Program-made: the position numbers and the translations under genes
Source of the DNA: Phytophthora sp. 'mugwort'
Lineage: Eukaryota > Oomycota > Peronosporomycetes > Peronosporales > Peronosporaceae
DNA length: 64,000 bases
Assembly (NCBI GenBank): GCA_033558025.1
Contig: JAUCEF010000018.1
Coordinates: forward strand, 4,859,053-4,923,052
Direction of reading: 5' to 3'
Shown: positions 43,934-54,788 of the stretch, one piece after another
Position numbering within the stretch: position 1 is the first letter of the stretch
How the letters are laid out: each line of letters starts with the position of its first letter
Notes under the pieces: model-generated
What the model was told of the DNA's origin: nothing
The model's input: only the letters and a program-made list of their open reading frames with translations
Databases searched by the model: none

Positions 43934-44810
43934 ATGTATGAGCGGGGGCTCATCGAACATGTTCGGAGCAACCTGCAAGTTCCGGCCGCAGATCCGAATC
44001 CGGTCTATCCCGAGCCGTTAAGGCTGAAGGTAAACTCTTATGAAGGGAAGGAAGGTGAAAACCTTCACTTCTGGGTGCGAGAAGTAGAGCTCGCAATGGA
44101 TGCGGATCTCATTTCTTCGGAGCACCTCCGAGTGGCTTTCGCCCTCTCCATCCTTAGCGGGCGTGCTAAAAGTTGGGCGTATACGTGGGAAGCGACAACG
44201 CCTAGATGCTTCACATCTGGGCACAGCTTAGAGCCGCGTTCCTCCCGGCGAACTATGGGTACCGCCAGCGGTCACGCTTCCTGTCATGTAAACAAGGAAG
44301 ACGTGAGCTGCACGAGTACATCCAGGTGATACGGGAGCTCACCACGGCCCTCGTAAGAACCCCACTCCATGAATACACCAAAGTGATGGTGTTCACGGAC
44401 GGCCTAAGAGTAGGCCCGGCCCCTACCCAGCTACTTCGGGTGCAGGCCAATACTCTGGAAGAGGCGATCCCAGTCGCCCTCCAAGAGGAGTACAGGCATG
44501 CACGCCGGCGGCGATGTGGCCAGGGGCTGCGACACCAAGTCACGGGGCCCCCAGCAGGCCAGTTCCCATGGAACTTGGGCTCGCCGAGCAGCATGATATT
44601 CGTTGCTTTAGCTGCGGTAAGCTAGGGCTCATGGCACGTGCCTGTCATGCGGGGGGGGGGGGGGGGGGCAACAAAGCGTTTCCCTCCCAAGCTCATCGCG
44701 CTCAAGGGTCGCTCGCTGGCAAAGACCGCGACCCCACTGACAGGGGAACGCACGACATCAGTAGGGGCGGGCGCCCTACTGGGTAAGATCTAGCCTTCAT
44801 GAGCGGTGTT
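43934..44810 (+). pseudogene. Gypsy-1 gag with damaged zinc knuckle
   Basis: Gag-fold sequence 'YEGKEGENLHFWVREVELAM' and 'LRVAFALSILSGRAKSWAYT', then after a frameshift near 44,205 'WAQLRAAFLPANYGYRQRS' and 'GRRELHEYIQVIRELTTAL'. The nucleocapsid knuckle (44,595-44,640) reads C-F-S-C-G-K-L-G-L-M-A-R-A-C, with Leu in place of the zinc-binding His. A run of 18 G follows and breaks the frame. I take the ATG at 43,934. Confidence 0.75.
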
Positions 44811-44907
44811 CGCCACCCGCGCACCACTCATGGAGACTTAGCCCGTGAGAGTCTGTGCACGCTCGATTTGAAGAAGGGCAGGGTTGGGCCGCTAGTACTA
44901 CACGTAA

Positions 44908-45031
44908 GCGAAGTTCTTCGACGCTCCAGAGTCAATTAAGACTGGAAGGGATGGGTATAGCCCCGTAAGTGTACGGGGCTATACCCATCCCTTCCAGTCT
45001 TAATTGACTCTGGAGCGTCGAAGAACTTCGC
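44908..45031. repeat. Perfect 60-bp palindrome with 4-bp spacer
   Basis: Left arm 44,908-44,967 and right arm 44,972-45,031 are exact reverse complements; the spacer is AGTG. The right arm carries the protease active-site codons (L-I-D-S-G-A-S-K-N-F-A), so the left arm is an inverted duplicate of that stretch. It would form a very stable hairpin. Confidence 0.95.
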
Positions 45032-45265
45032 ACGCTGCCAGACTGTTGCGAATAACAGCAACAAGTAGGCTGACGCTTTACGAGAAGCAATGGCAACGGG
45101 ACAGTGTCGGTACAACTGGCCGCCGGAGCGATGGTTATCGTTCCCAAGACCCATGCATGTGGATCTAGCTGTGAAGTTCGAGGAATTCGACAGCATGAAG
45201 CAGTTTACTGCCCTGGAGATAGACAAGTATGACTTGATTTTCTGGGCTTGCCCTGGCTGAGAAAC
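44985..45265 (+). pseudogene. Gypsy-1 aspartic protease
   Basis: Right after the palindrome spacer the plus frame reads 'LIDSGASKNFAR', the retropepsin D-S-G-A motif, and continues towards '...YDLIFW'. A stop at 45,066-45,068 (TAG) and the inverted upstream arm show that the gene is inactive. Confidence 0.65.
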
Positions 45266-45576
45266 ATAGGTCATGGATTGATTGCGGAATCAAAGCCATC
45301 AGGTTCAGCCGGCCCGCAGTTACTGGCAGAGCATTGGTGAGTCATGTTCCCACCTCTGCCAGGAACTGGGGCGTCCGAAAGGGGCGCCGGGACGCATGAG
45401 CATACAGTGAAATTTTGGGGGCCGCCGACGTATTTGAGCGACTCCCTAGAAGCGGTGGCAGCAAAAGCTGCACCTGGTCGAGTGCGGCAGTCCGTACCGG
45501 ATAACGCCGACCCCCGCTGGAATCTAGACCGGCGGCCAAGGCTTCAAGAGTGGCGGTGCCGGGTGGCACTGACCAG

Positions 45577-45815
45577 GTGGGTAACCTAGGTCCACAACCA
45601 AATCACCCAGACTGAAATTGACGAGGAAGACGCACGAGTCGCTTCCTGTGTGGGTAACCATGGTCCACACCAAGTCACCCAGACAGAAACTGGCGAGGAA
45701 GGTACAGAATGCGCTTCCTGGGTGGATAACCTTGTTCCATACCAGGTCGCCCAGACTATAACTGAAGAAGAAGTGGCGGGATGCACTTTTGTGTGGGTAG
45801 CCATGTTCCACACGA
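45577..45815 (+). repeat. Degenerate tandem repeat, about 3.3 units of 71-73 bp
   Basis: Units begin at 45,577, 45,650, 45,722 and 45,793 (GTGGGTAACC or close variants) and share CACCCAGAC, GAGGAAG and GCTTCCTG blocks. In frame they give a ~24-residue peptide repeat (like 'HQVTQTETGEEG'), probably a spacer between protease and reverse transcriptase. Confidence 0.85.
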
Positions 45816-46079
45816 AGGCCTAGAGGCTTTGGACGTCGTCAAGGAGATGTCCACAGACGTGGGTAACGAAATACCACGTCACGGTCGCCATCGACGAAAT
45901 AATTGACACCGCAAGTCGGGTCTGAAGTCATTTCAGACTGGAGTCGCATCTAGCGACTAGGAACTCAGGACCCGGGTTCTTCCTACGCGGCAATTCGAAG
46001 GGTGTTATCACATCCTCGACGGCGAGACCGGCCATCGGGTCAAGGCAGGCGGCATCCAGCTAGAGCCCTGCCAGAGGTG

Positions 46080-47700
46080 TCAAAGCTCCTGAACCTCGAA
46101 GAGTTGACGCCGACAGATTTCCTGGTTGATCTGAAGGCTGGGGAAATCGCGGAGGTGGTACTTTTGAAGCAAGAATCCACTCCAGAGGAATTTAATTCAT
46201 GGACGAGGGCGTCCTGGAGGCATTTCTCCCCAGCGTGCCTCGCGCTTGGGTTCTGAGATTCTCAAGAACCCGAAAGATCCAGTGTATCCTTTGGTGAAGG
46301 AGTTCGAGGACGTGGTGTCCAAGGACCCACCGTCTCAACTCCCACCGGATCGTGGGATCAGGCACGAAATTGATCTGATTTCGTGCCGGGCACAAAGTAC
46401 TGTGTCACCAGACAATGGCCACTGCCTCGATAGCAGTGTGAGGTCATTGATGCCTTCTTCGCCGCAAAGGCCACGGCAGGCATGGTGCGGGAATCGAAAT
46501 CCCCGCACTCGACGCCAACCTTCTGCGTTCGGAAGCCAAACGGGAAGTGGCGTCTGGTTCATGCTTTTAATAAGCTGAACAGTGCAATGGTGCCGGCCCA
46601 GACACCCATACCGCGAAAGGATGTGTTGTTAACAACATGACCGGGTGCGAGTTATACAGTGCCCTGGATCTGGTGGATGGATACTACCAGATCCTGATGC
46701 GCGAGAGCGGCATCCCGCTCACCGCAGTGATCACCCCGAGCGATATGCTCTGGGAGTGTCTGGTAGTGCCACAGGGCCTGTCTAATGCCCCGGCGACGTT
46801 CAATCGCCTGGTCACGCAGTTGTTTAGACCACTGCGTGCGTACGCACAGTCGTACTTCGACGACACCTTCATCCATAGCCGTACCGAGGGAGGCAAGACG
46901 GCTGTGCAGGTGCATTTGAAGCACCTCCGTCGAGTGTTGGAGGCCCTGAGAGCGAACAAGCTCTATGCCAACATCAACAAGTGCGTCTTCGCGGCGCAAG
47001 AGATCAAAGTTCTCGGTTGCTTCGTTAGCAACGTCGGCGTTCGAGACGACCCGGAGAAGGTCAAGGCCATTTCGGCTTGGTCAGCGCCAAGTTCCCAGAA
47101 GGACCTGAGGAAGTGGCTGAGCTTGACCAACTACCTTCACAAGTACAGCGAAGGGTACGCGGGTCTGGAAACCCTTGTCGGATCTTCTAAAGAAGGATAC
47201 CGACTGGCATTGGGGGCGTGAGCACCAGGAAGCCTTTGACAATGTCAGGCAAGCCTTCAGAAGGCGCTTGTCCTGGCACTGCCGGACGAGACGAAGCCGA
47301 TCAGCGTCGTCTGTGATGCATCCGATTATGCAATCGGGTGTGCATTGCTGCAGCACGATGCAGCAGGACGTGAACGAGTGATCTCGTTCAGTCCAGGCAG
47401 CTCAATACTGCCGAACGGAACTACCCTGTTCATGACAGGACCTGTTTGCCATGAAGTACGCCCTTGTCAAGTTCCGGGTGCACCCCCTGGGCTCACAGCC
47501 CTTTGTGATCTACACAGATCACGCATCCTTACGGACGGCGACGAATTCGCCCCATTTGTCCCAACGGATGGCGAGGTGGCCGTCTTTCTTCGCGGAATCC
47601 AACTTCCGCGCCGAGTACAATCCTGTCAAGCTCAAAGTGCTTGCCGATGCGTTGTCACGCAGGCCGGACTATGAACTGGCGCACATAAGCCGTGCCACGA
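46080..47700 (+). pseudogene. Gypsy-1 reverse transcriptase and RNase H
   Basis: 'LTPTDFLVDLKAGEIAEVVL' (46,100-46,170) is the linker typical of this gypsy group. RT motifs follow: 'LYSALDLVDGYYQILMRESG', 'ECLVVPQGLSNAPATFNRLV' and catalytic 'SYFDDTFIHS' (YxDD kept). Connection domain 'VLGCFVSNVGVRDDPEKVKA'. RNase H starts at ~47,285 ('SVVCDASDYAIGCALLQHD') in another frame and reaches 'DHASLRTATNSPHLSQRMAR' and 'ALSRRPDY'. At least four frame breaks. Confidence 0.82.
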
Positions 47701-47829
47701 CCGATCTGTACGATCTGATACGGATGGCGTATCGGGGCGATGAAGCTGTGGCATCTCTGGTGCGTTTCCTGGCCGCTGGCAAGGAAACCAAGACCGAGTG
47801 GCTCACGCCACGTCAGAGGGCCCGGCTCC

Positions 47830-48960
47830 ATCTATACGAGTGGGCAGATGGTTTGCTCAACTATCGAGTGGAGCTCCATGACCCCCCACGGGTAGTCGTT
47901 CCAAGCGACGAGGACCTTAGTTTAACATCCTACAGGGGGCGCACGATGCGCCGCTCAGCGGTCGCTTGGGACGCGAGAAGACCGTCCAATCGGTCTCTCA
48001 GTACTTTGGTGGACCCACATGTACAAGTGGGTCGCACAGTACGTGAAGACATGTGATAATGTCAGCGGGTGAAACCCGCCGGGCACGCCTCGGATCCTTT
48101 GCAGAGCCTGCCCGTTCCAGCGGACTGCTGGAAGTCGATGGGTCTGGACTTCATCTTAGGACTTCCAGCCGACGGCCACGGAAACACCGGCATATTGGTG
48201 TTCGTGTGCCGTCTGAGCAAGATGGTTCTTCTTGCTCCGGTCAAAGACACAGTGACCGGGGAACAGGCTGCAAATCTGTTCCTGGATGGCGCAACGCAAT
48301 TCCAACGCCTGGGAACAAGGCTGATCATGTCAACTGCCGATTATCCTCAGACGGACGGGCAGACGGAGCGTGTCAACCGAGTGCTTGAGGACACTCTACG
48401 CAGTGTCTGTGCGGAGGCTCCTCGCACTTGGTCAGAACGCCTGCCAGTAGTTGAGTTTGCACTCAACAGTGCGGCTCACGCATCGACCGGGTATACCCCG
48501 TTCTATCTGAATGGCTATACGCCATCCACGGATGCCGCTCACTTTGCGAGGCAGCACCCCGTCTTCAGTTCTAAGTGGGGGAGAGGCTCAGAAAGCGCTG
48601 TCCTCCCAGGTCTAGGACATGAGGCCGGTTTCCTTGCGGAAACAAGTGGAGTCTTTTATATACACCAGGCTGGATGTAATCATCCGTGTCCGTGATGCCA
48701 TGGCAGCGGCGCATGACAAAAAAAGAGTACTCTGACAAGAATGGAAGAGGAAACTTAAACGTGTTTAATGTTGGGGATTTAGTACTACTAGACACTAGGA
48801 ACTTGCCACTCGCCACGGTAAGTTCCGTTGGGAGCAACCGGCTGAAGCACCGCTTCATTGGACCCTTCATGGGCCTGGTCAGGCATGGAGCGGCATATAC
48901 CATTGACCTGCCTAAGTCGATGACGACCCACTAGACGTTCTTCGTGGGTCATCTGAAGCG
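47830..48960 (+). pseudogene. Gypsy-1 integrase with internal deletion
   Basis: After a broken zinc-binding region (~47,930-48,060), the core shows 'CWKSMGLDFILGLPADGHGN' (first catalytic Asp) and 'PQTDGQTERVNRVLEDTLRS' (catalytic Glu). The piece between, which should carry the second Asp (usually SDRDxxF), is missing: the frame jumps from 'TGEQAANLFLDG' to 'TQFQRLGTRLIMSTADYP'. The C-terminal part ('VGDLVLLDTRNLP', 'KHRFIGPFMGLVRHGAAYTI', 'FFVGHLKRYHD') continues to the LTR at 49,003. Confidence 0.78.
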
Positions 48961-49002
48961 GTACCATGATCTGCAGGGCTCACAGGCCCCAGCTCTGGCT
49001 GC

Positions 49003-49899
49003 TGTGGTATTGCAGATCCGGATAAGATGGAGGTTGGCCGGCAGCTGGGGGATCAAGTCGCCAGCGGCAGCCATGACATCGTCAAGGTGATGGATCCGGA
49101 CCATGCGACTCGCCTGGTCTGCACATGGTACGGATCCTGGACCGGTCCCGTGGGATGAGATCCTAAGTACCGGATCCGATCAGTTTAGTGCACCCCTGGT
49201 AGAAGATCCGTAGCTAGATGGCGGTAGAGAGGAGACGGTTGGCCAGGAGAGGGTCCGAGATAGGATGCTGGGTTATAAGAAGTCCGTAGGATACGTTTTG
49301 GGATGGGATCCGAAGGTAGATAGGCTAAGGCATAAATCAAAACCGAATTTGCACTGGAAGACGGACTCGACTATTGTATAGGGGATTTCTATTGGCCCCA
49401 TACATAGATCAAGTCTAACTTTGGCGATCTTTCTGCACACGTGGCAGCCCCTGGATAGCTTGGCCAGGTCGCGCTTGCCCTTTGGCTTCTCAACCCCCCT
49501 CAAGATCCCGTTATTGGAGGCGGCAAGTATCGTACAGGAACATGGACAACTCCGATTAGGAGCAAAGACACCCTCAAAAAGGAACAACCCCGGACCCGTA
49601 TTTCTATGACGGATCTACAAGGTCTAAGCAAGAGCTCAAGACCAAACCGACACCGGATCTCGTGCGCAGGAAATCCCGCGCAGATCCACCCTCTCCCAAG
49701 TCCCCACAAGGACGTCCAAGACCCATGGAGTGCGCATCTCGTGTCAACGAGAGAGCAGTACCAGCCCGCCGACGGGTACACAAGGTGAAGCACTCAGCAA
49801 CAACGCGGCCGTCGGAGTACCCTCTCCGTTAGTCGGTGTCTGAGCGCAGTGCGTGTGAGTTGGGATCTTACTGAATTTTAGCGGATCTGCTCCACCACA
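49003..49899 (+). repeat. 5' LTR of Gypsy-2 (897 bp)
   Basis: TGTGGT...ACCACA ends; same length and nearly the same sequence as the solo LTR at 18,973-19,869. It lies inside the end of Gypsy-1, so Gypsy-2 inserted later. Confidence 0.92.
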
Positions 49900-51887
49900 A
49901 TGGTGCGCGTATCCGGATCTCTTGGCGACGAGGGATTTCACCGTGAATCCCGAGATGATGCGCAAGTGAGCAATGGATCGGGAGATGAAGCGCCGACGGC
50001 GCCGCTGATAGAGAGATCCACGGATCGGCCGAGCCCTGGGAGGAGCTCTGTCGACGGCAGAGAGGATGGTCTGGCAACGGATCAGGAAGAGAAACCTCGC
50101 TTTCCCCCCCAGCTCCCTTTGTTGGGGACCCCCGCGGGTCTTGACACGAGTCAAGACCTGCCGGACGAAGCATCGTTCGCGAGAGCGAAGGATCCTTCAC
50201 CACCACCACTCCAGCGGCCGTACCACGTCTAAGAAACAGACGAAGGCCGCACGCAAGAAACACAAGGCAGACTCGGATAGCGAAGATCGTGCTGTATTGA
50301 AGTCTACCTGGTCACGATCTAGGCTGGAGTCGGCGTTCGTGCGTATGGAGCTAAACGACTTCCTGCGCAAGGATCCAATGATGCGGATCCTACAGCTGAA
50401 GTCGCTCGGACCTCTCACCGGACCTGTGTCGCCCCCCTTGTCAGCCACAAACAAGCTGGACGCGGCGATGAACCTGCTGAGGATGCTGGAAGAGGTCGGC
50501 CTTACGGCAGAGAGCGTTCGATGCTAACGACCTGTTCCAGTTGGACGCCGATACGCTACGGACTTCGGCCGCATCGCTCTTCAACTTGTTGAAGCCCCTA
50601 GTGGGCGATCGATTGGTGGCTGCAGCGCTCGAGATTAAGACCGAGCACAGCTCGGCAATCGAGGCCAAGGCCGGATGTGTCTCGTCACCCGAGACCAAGG
50701 CGGCGTACACCAGGTCGCCGGAGTACCGCAACGGATCATCGCAGTACGCGTTGGCTACGTCAGAAGTCGGATCCAGCAGCTCATCGGAGCCGCGACAGAT
50801 GCCGCTTGGGCCAGCCGGTGCCGCGATGCTGCAGTCACGTTCTGCGTGCACTCTGGCAGATAAGATCCCGGCTCCGCGTCTGGTGAGACCGTCGCAAGCC
50901 CGGATCCGGTCAGCGGGTCCGGCCCATGAACGACGAGTGGTCTGGAGACGTACTTCCAAGCGGCTATGGCACGTTTCCTGAGCGTCAAGAGACCAGGGCT
51001 CCGCGACCGGCTCCGTCCCTACGCGGTCTGGGTTCGCAGGATGTCGTTATGGAATCGGTGGGATCGCAATATCACCACCTCGAACACTGGGAGTATGATC
51101 CGGATGATCTCGACATGGGATCCACCAGACGCACGGCTACGACAGCGGCGGCAGTCGTTCCGACTGGATCGTCGACGGTTCAACGCGTCAAGATATCGGC
51201 CGTCTCGGATCTGAAGGAATTCACAGGCAAGGATCATGACGAAGAGCGTGCATGAGGGTGGATCAGCTTCGACCTGTTGACGACTACTAACGATCCGAGG
51301 TCACGATGACTTTGGATCTGCGACCAGGTGAGTCACGCGGATACTGGAAGTACCATGTCCCCGACAAACACTTCAAGCAGGCGAAAGCGAACAGCAAGAT
51401 CACAACGTCAAGGCTGTGGTGCTTCTTGACTCAGGATCCGAGGTGTCGATCATCGACGCCACCTTTGCTCGTAAGGTAGGATGCCATATCGACACAAGTC
51501 AGAGTCGAGAATGCCTCGGAATTGGTGAAAAGCTGTAGGTCGCGGAAGGATGCACACGGATCAAGCTTCCTTGGCGGGATCCTTCGTGTACTTCTACGAC
51601 GTCTGGGTGGGAGATGATCTGCCGCCGGACTACCAAGCTATCCTTGGCATGGACTTCATGGTTCCGGCTGGGATCCGGCTGGATCTCGGCGACGGATCCA
51701 TGTGCCTGCTGGACGAGGTGCGAGTCATGTTGCAGGGGCGCCGCCAAATCTTCAACGACAGAGCCCGCCCGGTGTTCATGGGCGAGCATTTGATGCTGGG
51801 GTCGCCGAGTCCATGGAGCTCCCGCTGCGGATCCGTGTGTCTGACAATGAAAGCTGTGGTTAGTTCGCGGTGAGCGCTGGGTGCCCA
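49900..51887 (+). mobile_element. Gypsy-2 internal region, left part (gag and protease)
   Basis: Gag-like frames at 49,900-50,230, 50,230-50,525, 50,541-50,980 and 50,926-51,255 ('VKISAVSDLKEFTGKD', a gypsy gag motif) are broken by frameshifts. The aspartic protease begins near 51,415 ('VVLLDSGSEVSIIDATFARK') and includes 'AILGMDFMVPAGIRLDLGDG'. It stops at 51,887 where LTR-3 inserts, after the bases GCCCA. The same reading frame resumes at 57,658 on the minus strand. No reverse transcriptase of this element is present in the window. Confidence 0.82.
49901..49916 (+). promoter_or_regulatory. Gypsy-2 primer binding site
   Basis: TGGTGCGCGTATCCGG one base after the LTR end; its TGG would pair with a tRNA CCA terminus. 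Primer tRNA not identified. Confidence 0.5.
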
Positions 51888-52408
51888 TGTAAGGATGTGG
51901 TTTGCTATTACGACACATTTTACATCGGTTACGTATAGGTAAGACCTTTGGTCCCGACACAATCGATATACGCACAGTCTGGTGCAGACGTAAAGTTTCT
52001 ATCGTCCAAGGCAAAGGTCACGGGTTCGAGTCCCATCGATAACACATTTTATTTTGCATAAATTGCACATAAGGAGGCGCCGTGCGACACCACGACATCT
52101 TCCAAGGATCACGTATGTGAACTACACTCATGGTACACGCAATCATTATCATGATGACGAAACCAGAGAATGTCCCAGAGTCTCCAGCCAATCAGATAGT
52201 CAATAGAGTGTGACGTGTAGGTTTGCATGTGATGTAGAGGAATGGTTGGTCACCGTGCGGAGAATATCCAGCGTGGCACAAAGGACACACAAGAGCCTCC
52301 ATGGCGGCTTAGATATAGCGCTAGCGAACTAAGGACCGCCCAAAATGGATCACTTCCAAATTTCCTTCCTACTCAACAACTCCTTCTCCTCCGCCCCACA
52401 TCATTACA
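51888..52408 (+). repeat. LTR-3, plus-strand copy (521 bp)
   Basis: Starts TGTAAGGATG, ends CATCATTACA (TGTAA/TTACA inverted ends). Left flank GCCCA. The inverted counterpart is at 57,659-58,185. Contains a tRNA-like box A/box B stretch at about 51,962-52,042. Confidence 0.92.
51962..52042 (+). other. tRNA-like sequence inside LTR-3 (pol III A and B boxes)
   Basis: Contains an A-box-like ACGCACAGTCTGGTGCAG and an exact B box GGTTCGAGTCC. The T stem pairs four of five; the acceptor stem pairs poorly, so it is not a standard tRNA. The same stretch occurs, inverted, at about 58,029-58,110 in the other LTR copy. Confidence 0.55.
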
Positions 52409-52917
52409 AGTGGTAGCACTTGTTGGTCAAGTCTCAGAAGGGTCTGCAACTGCTCAAGAGGTCCCATTTGCGAGTGGCTGACTGGGTGGCATACGCCGGA
52501 AGGTCTCCCTCGCACATCGAACAAGTTACTGGGTGGCATAGCCAGAAGGTGACTTGTTCCTACAAATCCTTGTCTGGTTTTCGGACTGGTTGGTGCCGTT
52601 GCTGGTGACAATCGCGCATCAGATAGGGAACTCCAAGCTTTGGGTCTGTGGTTTAGTGCCGTGTGCCTGCCCCGCCATTGCTAACACGGAGGATAACTTC
52701 CCTATAGCGTGTCGTACACTAGCTGGTTGCGCAACAGTTGTCCGGACGGTTGGCAAGGTCACCCCTCTCGACCCCAGCGTATGGGAAAGAGAAAAACCCG
52801 GGAAACGGAAGCCTGCTTTTGCAGAAGTACCGGGGATCTCTTTAAGTACCCTGGCGACAAAGCTAAAATCGGTAAGCTTCGCCACGACCTATTGGCATCC
52901 TCGTCAAGCAACAAAAG
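52409..52917 (+). other. Segment between LTR-3 and the interstitial telomeric array
   Basis: Unassigned. From the ATG at 52,781 a 46-codon frame runs straight into the telomeric array, whose first TAA (52,919-52,921) ends it. A near-duplicate 'CTGGGTGGCATA' motif occurs at ~52,484 and ~52,531. No match to the Gypsy-3 leader was seen. Confidence 0.35.
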
Positions 52918-53219
52918 CTAAACCCTAAACCCTAAACCCTAAACCCTAAACCCTAAACCCTAAACCCTACACCCTACACCCTACACCCTAACCCCTAACC
53001 CCTACACCCTAACCCCTACACCCTAACCCCTAACCCCTACACCCTACACCCTACACCCTACACCCTACACCCTACACCCTACACCCTACACCCTACACCC
53101 TACACCCTACACCCTACACCCTACACCCTACACCCTACACCCTACACCCTACACCCTACACCCTAAACCCTACACCCTAAACCCTAAAGCCTAAACCCTA
53201 AACTTTAAACCCTAAACCC
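52918..53219. repeat. Interstitial telomeric array, CCCTAAA orientation (~300 bp)
   Basis: Seven to eight canonical CCCTAAA units, then ~200 bp dominated by CCCTACA with some CCCCTAA, then mixed units up to the PLE 5' end. The orientation is that of a left chromosome end, opposite to the true telomere at 63,327. Confidence 0.97.
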
Positions 53220-53769
53220 TTTGACACGGTGGCGCGTCACAACCAGCATCCGTGATGTTGAAGATTCTCAGCGGGAAAATTCTACACGGTTGAAGATTCG
53301 CACTGCGAAAATTCCCAGCTGGATTCCTCTGGGTACACAATTGGATTCTCTGGGTACAGAACTGGATTTTCGGGGTACATTCACCCAACAAATCTAGTTT
53401 GAACCCACACCCACTTCTCGAAGATTCACGTGCACCCACGCACGCAAGTTGAAGATTCGAGAAACCAAGATGCATGAATCTTGCATGTGTAGTGAGTAGC
53501 TAGCAGTAGCAGAACAGCTTCAGCTGGACTCTCCCTTCTCGATTTGCCGTCCACTGAAGAAGCCCAATCGAAAGGACCACCGGAGAGGCCGACCTCCCGA
53601 CCCTTTGGACAACCAAATATAACTGTTTTTGTCGCGTCAAGCCTCAGTCTCAAGACACAAACCGCTCGCCACCGCTTCGCGCTGCCTCGCGTTTGCACTC
53701 ACTCCGGCTTCGCCTTCGTTCGTGTCACAACCCTAAACCCTAAACCAACCAACACGAAGACAATTAAGG
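53220..53769 (+). promoter_or_regulatory. PLE 5' untranslated region with internal telomere-like motif
   Basis: 550 bp, duplicated as the whole of PLE copy 2. Repeated GAAGATTC(N)C and 'CTGGATT' motifs occur in the first 200 bp. At 53,730-53,746 it contains ACCCTAAACCCTAAACC, two telomere units in the sense orientation, 24 bp before the ORF1 ATG. Confidence 0.8.
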
Positions 53770-54708
53770 ATGGACTCGCAAGCATCGCTCGCTAGAAGCC
53801 CGCCGCAATTCACCAAGGACCTCCTGTCGACCGCTATCGCAGAGTACAAGGCCCTCTTGAAGCAAATCGCCTCCAAGAAACGTGCCATCGACAAGCTCGA
53901 GCACGTCACGCCCAAGTCGATTCAACACAAGATCGACCTCAAGATCCCTCCGATCGTTCAAGACTCTCGTCCGACGGAGGCAACGGAGCTACAGCGACGC
54001 TTCAACACCGCCATTGAGACCTCGCAAGCCTCAATGCGCCAAGTGATTATTGAAACTGCCAAGACCGAGCTAGAGCTGCTGCTCGAGACTCGTAGCAGGT
54101 TCAAAATCACTTATGGGAGCAAGATCCACGATTACTTCGAGGAAGTTTTCGTGCAAGCGCGCCAATTATTTGGTGCAGATGCCTCTCTGGCATTCGCGCC
54201 GGTGCTGCCGGACGAATCCCCGGCATTACTGCATGCAACAATCGGCGACTTGAACCTCTCAGTCGGATTCCTGAACAACACGCTTGACAGGATCGACAAC
54301 GAGGACTTGTTGGCAACTACTCTTCGAGAGCAGCGCCAAGCTGAACGTCAAGCCCAACGAGCTTCGGCAGACGCTATGGAACTCGAGACTTCAAATGAAG
54401 TTCTCGTAGCTGCTCTTGTGAAACAAGAGATTGCAAAGAAGACAAGCTCGCTCAACAAGGAGATCAACCAACTTCGTGCGGCGTTAAACGCCAGCGCCAA
54501 CCGATCTGGAGCGCGGGATGGCGCGAAGCCGAACAAAACGCTCCAAGCGACCAAGCAAACGTCGCAACAACGAGGTCGAGGCGGTGGAGAAAGAGCCCGA
54601 GGACAACGGCCCGGAAGAAACTCCAACAACTCCACCAAAAACAGCAGCGGAAAACAGCAAGGCAAGCCAAACGCGAAGCCAAGATCCCAGCGGAAGTCCG
54701 GCAATTAA
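53770..54708 (+). CDS. PLE ORF1, coiled-coil RNA-binding-like protein, 312 aa
   Basis: ATG at 53,770 to TAA at 54,708. Helical throughout: coiled coils at ~20-50 and ~185-240 ('LREQRQAERQAQRASADAME', 'NKEINQLRAALNA'). The C-terminal ~75 residues are rich in Arg, Gly, Asn and Lys (RGRGGGERARGQRPGRNSN), a likely nucleic-acid-binding tail. No zinc knuckle. By analogy with other retrotransposon ORF1 proteins it may coat the RNA and assist telomere targeting; this is inference. Its end overlaps the open ORF2 frame. Confidence 0.8.
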   Translation: MDSQASLARSPPQFTKDLLSTAIAEYKALLKQIASKKRAIDKLEHVTPKSIQHKIDLKIPPIVQDSRPTEATELQRRFNTAIETSQASMRQVIIETAKTELELLLETRSRFKITYGSKIHDYFEEVFVQARQLFGADASLAFAPVLPDESPALLHATIGDLNLSVGFLNNTLDRIDNEDLLATTLREQRQAERQAQRASADAMELETSNEVLVAALVKQEIAKKTSSLNKEINQLRAALNASANRSGARDGAKPNKTLQATKQTSQQRGRGGGERARGQRPGRNSNNSTKNSSGKQQGKPNAKPRSQRKSGN

Positions 54709-54788
54709 GGGACGAATTCCAATTCCATCCCGACCGCCCGACATTCAAGAACGCTCTTGCTATCTTCGCGCTCCGGAACGTTCAAGAA

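Larger units (their letters stand above)
43360..49002 (+). mobile_element. Gypsy-1: degenerate Ty3/gypsy retrotransposon
   Basis: Order: 5' LTR, short leader, gag with zinc knuckle, protease, reverse transcriptase, RNase H, integrase, then the C-terminal integrase tail. It is cut at 49,003 by the LTR of Gypsy-2, so no 3' LTR is seen. Reading frames are broken by an 18-base G run (44,651-44,668), a 120-bp palindrome, a tandem repeat array and an integrase deletion. The gag-pol order (integrase after RNase H) is that of Ty3/gypsy. Confidence 0.85.

Noticed and set aside
52918..53219. CRISPR-like array
   Set aside because: Units are 7-bp telomeric repeats with no spacers, in a eukaryote.
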